The translations under genes and the position numbers were made by a program. A stretch of 64,000 bases of DNA from Lutimonas zeaxanthinifaciens (GTDB lineage: Bacteria > Bacteroidota > Bacteroidia > Flavobacteriales > Flavobacteriaceae): assembly GCF_030503675.1 (NCBI RefSeq), contig NZ_CP129964.1:3410001-3474000 (forward strand), given 5' to 3'. The notes under the pieces were generated by a model. It was not told the DNA's origin and did not search any database. It was given only the letters and a program-made list of their open reading frames with translations. Of the stretch, positions 61,977-64,000 are shown piece by piece; the stretch's first letter is position 1; each line of letters begins with the position of its first letter.

Positions 61977-62009
61977 AGAAATTATAAGGTATTTGTATTT
62001 CCTAATTAG

Positions 62010-62017
62010 TATTTTTG
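62010..62017 (+). promoter_or_regulatory. Bacteroidota -7 box (TATTTTTG) for the 62037 gene
   Basis: TATTTTTG, 19 bases before ATG 62037, with a TTTG at 61992-61995 (14-base spacer, shorter than usual). Confidence 0.5.
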
Positions 62018-62036
62018 GCTCCTAAAATTAAGTTGT

Positions 62037-62393
62037 ATGGCCAGGGACGAAAAGATCAAAATTCAATGGGAAGCGATCCAAAATAACATCTCTAAAAAAT
62101 TTGGAGGAGGTGAAAAAATGGATCTGGATGCGATCGTTTTCCTCATAGGAATTCAGGAACTGGGTAAGGGATATCAAAAATTCGGCAAGGATGAAAAGCT
62201 CAATATCATACATATTGCCATCTGTAAATTACTCGAACCCTTCGGGTACTATGAATTTGATTATTTTGATGATGAGGGATGGCCTCACTATAAGGCTATT
62301 GAAGAACTTCCCAACCTGAAAAGCGGTGAGCAAACTATTCTTATGAAGGAGGCCGTTGTGCTCTATTTTGAGCAAAATGAATCACTGATTTAA
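62037..62393 (+). CDS. Conserved small cytoplasmic protein of unknown function
   Basis: 118 residues, no signal peptide or membrane helix. Notable segments: MDLDAIVFLIGIQELGKGYQKFG, IHIAICKLLEPFGYYEFDYFDDEGWPHY. Acidic and aromatic. I recall similar proteins in flavobacteria, but no function. Its own promoter box is present, and it ends overlapping the stop of dprA by 4 bases on the other strand. Confidence 0.72.
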   Translation: MARDEKIKIQWEAIQNNISKKFGGGEKMDLDAIVFLIGIQELGKGYQKFGKDEKLNIIHIAICKLLEPFGYYEFDYFDDEGWPHYKAIEELPNLKSGEQTILMKEAVVLYFEQNESLI

Positions 62394-63523
62394 TTTATCC
62401 TTCCAACGGCTTCAAATACTTTTCCGGGATGACAAAGAACAAAACCTTTTAATTCCATTTGAAGTAATTTGGCAAGTACCTTTTTTATGTCCAATCCGCT
62501 TTCAATTGAAAGGTCTTCCGTGTCCATTCGCTCTGATCTCAGTAAAACCGAATAGATCCGTTTTTCATCAGCATCCATTAAATAGGGCTCCCTATCGTTC
62601 AGAGTCTGAATTTGATCAACTTCAGGTTCCCAGCCAAGGCTAAAGGCCAAATCCTCCGCATTGCTAAGCAGGGCAGCCTTATTATCCGTGATGAGTTTAT
62701 TACAACCAACACTTTGAATATCTTTTGGCCTGCCGGGTACGGCAAACACTTCTCGGTCATATGAAAATGCCATATCAGCAGTAATCAACGACCCTCCTTT
62801 TTCGGCCGATTCCACTACCAGTGTAGCCTCAGATAATCCGGCAATAATCCGGTTCCTTTTGATAAAATTTGCCTTTTCCGGTTTATTTCCAGAAGTAAAT
62901 TCTGTATATAAATCTCCTTTATTCAGCATCTCCAAGGCTGTATCATAATGATTTTTTGGGTAAATCCTGTCAAATCCATGTGCCAGGATACCAATAGTAG
63001 AGAGATCGTTCTTAATTGCCTCCCTGTGTGCACAGATATCAACCCCATAGGCCAGGCCACTTATTATGACAGGATTGTATTTTTTAAGTTCCTTAATTAG
63101 GTTCATCAAAAAATGTTTTCCTGAAAGTGTCATGTTTCTGGTTCCCACGATACTGAGAATCTTTTTATTATTTAAGTTTAATTTTCTTTTGCAAAAAAGT
63201 AAAAATGGAGCATCATGGCAATTTTTAAGCCTGTTTGGAAAAACTTCGTCCGTATATCTGACCGCCATAATTTTACGGGACTCAAGATATTTCATTTCCT
63301 TTTCGGCTTTTCTCAAATTATCTGGAAGTTTTAAGGAACTGATTAACTTCTTACTCACCCCTAATTGACGAAGTTTATTGTTTTTGGCGATACATAACTC
63401 TTTAGAGGACCCAAAATAACTGAGTAATTTACGAGTGTTTACCGGACCTATTCCTTTTGCAAAACTCAGGACCAGATCATAAAATAAAGTTTCATTATAC
63501 ATTATAAGATATTGATTTTCCAT
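62390..63523 (-). CDS. dprA: DNA-processing protein DprA
   Basis: 377 residues. The Rossmann-like DprA core is clear: LSIVGTRNMTLSGKHFL, VISGLAYGVDICAHREAI, GFDRIYPKNH, FIKRNRIIAGLSEATLVVESAEKGGSLITADMAF and VFAVPGRPKDIQSVGCNKLI. A C-terminal winged-helix-like region follows. DprA loads RecA onto incoming single-stranded DNA in natural transformation. The true start may be ATG 63502 (MYNETLFYDLV). Confidence 0.93.
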   Translation of the reverse strand: MENQYLIMYNETLFYDLVLSFAKGIGPVNTRKLLSYFGSSKELCIAKNNKLRQLGVSKKLISSLKLPDNLRKAEKEMKYLESRKIMAVRYTDEVFPNRLKNCHDAPFLLFCKRKLNLNNKKILSIVGTRNMTLSGKHFLMNLIKELKKYNPVIISGLAYGVDICAHREAIKNDLSTIGILAHGFDRIYPKNHYDTALEMLNKGDLYTEFTSGNKPEKANFIKRNRIIAGLSEATLVVESAEKGGSLITADMAFSYDREVFAVPGRPKDIQSVGCNKLITDNKAALLSNAEDLAFSLGWEPEVDQIQTLNDREPYLMDADEKRIYSVLLRSERMDTEDLSIESGLDIKKVLAKLLQMELKGFVLCHPGKVFEAVGRIN

Positions 63524-63557
63524 TGTGTATGTTTTTGTTAATAAAAATGATGCGCTG

Positions 63558-63590
63558 TTGGTAAACCCTGATTGTTTTTTTTTAGTTTTG
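63558..63590 (+). promoter_or_regulatory. Bacteroidota promoter for the HU-CCDC81 gene
   Basis: TTG (63558-63560), 22-base spacer, TAGTTTTG (63583-63590), 26 bases before the TTG start at 63617. The spacer is at the long end of the accepted range. Confidence 0.5.
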
Positions 63591-63616
63591 TTTAAGTCAA
63601 ATCAAACTCCCTGTCA

Positions 63617-64000
63617 TTGAATTTAGCGAATTACATCAGTGATTTATTATATCGGTATGAATGCGTAATAGTGCCCAAATTCGGAGGTTTTATTACAAAT
63701 AATAAATCTGCCCGAATTGATACTTCCAGCAACACCCTGTATCCTCCTTATAAGCAAATTACCTTTAATTCTCATTTAACGAACAATGACGGTTTGCTAG
63801 CTAATTACATCGCTTCCGTAGATAACATTTCCTATGAATGCGCAGTCAATTATATTAAGTTTGAAATTGATGCATGGAGAGAAAAATTAAAAGATCAGGA
63901 ACTGATTTTGACTGGATTAGGGTCTTTTACCGTATCTGGTGGCAAATTGCATTTTGAACCACAGCAGAAAGTGAATTACCTCACTTCGTCTTTCGGTCTG
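63617..64000 (+). CDS. HU-CCDC81/SPOR-type division protein (3' end outside window)
   Basis: 128 codons visible from a TTG start at 63617, no stop before the window edge. LNLANYISDLLYRYECVIVPKFGGF and, later, LTGLGSFTVSGGKLHFEPQ match the N-terminal HU-like CCDC81 domain of Bacteroidota proteins that end in a SPOR domain and take part in cell division. The C-terminal membrane and SPOR parts would lie outside the window. Confidence 0.78.
   Translation, partial: MNLANYISDLLYRYECVIVPKFGGFITNNKSARIDTSSNTLYPPYKQITFNSHLTNNDGLLANYIASVDNISYECAVNYIKFEIDAWREKLKDQELILTGLGSFTVSGGKLHFEPQQKVNYLTSSFGL

Noticed and set aside
1-64000. tRNA, rRNA, CRISPR arrays, insertion sequences, prophage or integrative elements
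   Set aside because: I found no cloverleaf-like sequences, repeat-spacer patterns, transposases, integrases or phage genes by reading; a covariance search would be needed to exclude small RNAs.

Overview
The window looks like chromosomal DNA of a marine-type member of Bacteroidota, most likely Flavobacteriaceae. The reasons are the gene families (families I recognise as DUF2480, DUF3078, DUF5689, DUF6588-like and DUF6646-like, a HU-CCDC81-type division protein, a TonB-dependent receptor paired with a DUF5689 lipoprotein), the many short Flavobacterium-style signal peptides ending in AQ/SQ/GQ, lipoproteins with Cys near residues 15-25, several TTG starts, weak Shine-Dalgarno sequences, and repeated upstream boxes of the form TAnnTTTG, the -7 element of the Bacteroidota housekeeping sigma factor. 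I found no rRNA, tRNA, CRISPR array, insertion sequence, integrase or phage genes.

Layout. 1-4.6 kb: the 5' part of a gene fusing an ABC-type substrate-binding domain to a TolC-like domain, a beta-barrel protein, and a small degraded patch with a glycosidase remnant, an orphan terminator and an M48 metalloprotease split by an in-frame TGA. 4.7-12.8 kb: an App1 phosphatidate phosphatase next to a lipid kinase, a secreted propeller-like protein with a lipoprotein metallophosphoesterase, dodecin, a lipoprotein amidohydrolase with a structured leader, and a DUF4377/META lipoprotein. 13-24.5 kb: an ECF sigma factor with membrane partners, an M1 peptidase, a GH144-like glycosidase, phosphomannose isomerase, and an ECF sigma / membrane-TPR / CHAT-TPR cluster. 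24.5-36.4 kb: mostly housekeeping (DUF3109, MarC, S41 protease, dCMP deaminase, SpoU methyltransferase, CysH-type reductase, MutS, an esterase-like lipoprotein, TatA, PAP2, LuxE-like). 36.4-41.5 kb: a third ECF sigma locus, an ALDH7-type dehydrogenase and a 0.6 kb gene-free stretch. 41.6-49.7 kb: a PurF paralogue with a PfkB kinase, a SufE/DUF59/DUF2480/DUF3078 run, a CNNM/CBS protein and HflX. 49.8-55.9 kb: two paralogous EEP-type nucleases flanking a TonB receptor/DUF5689 pair. 56-64 kb: MORN-like and DUF695/RraB-like proteins, homocysteine methyltransferase, a kbl-queD-lpxH-radA gene run, DprA, and the start of a HU-CCDC81 protein.

How genes may work together. Three ECF sigma factors each sit directly beside a membrane protein that may control them. 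In the second, predicted topology places the TPR domain of the partner and a TPR-CHAT caspase-like protease both in the periplasm, which suggests a proteolytic signalling switch; this is the best candidate for an under-described system here. The nuclease/receptor/DUF5689 block looks like a nucleic-acid (phosphate or nucleoside) scavenging system. All functional statements come from reading motifs; no database search was run.
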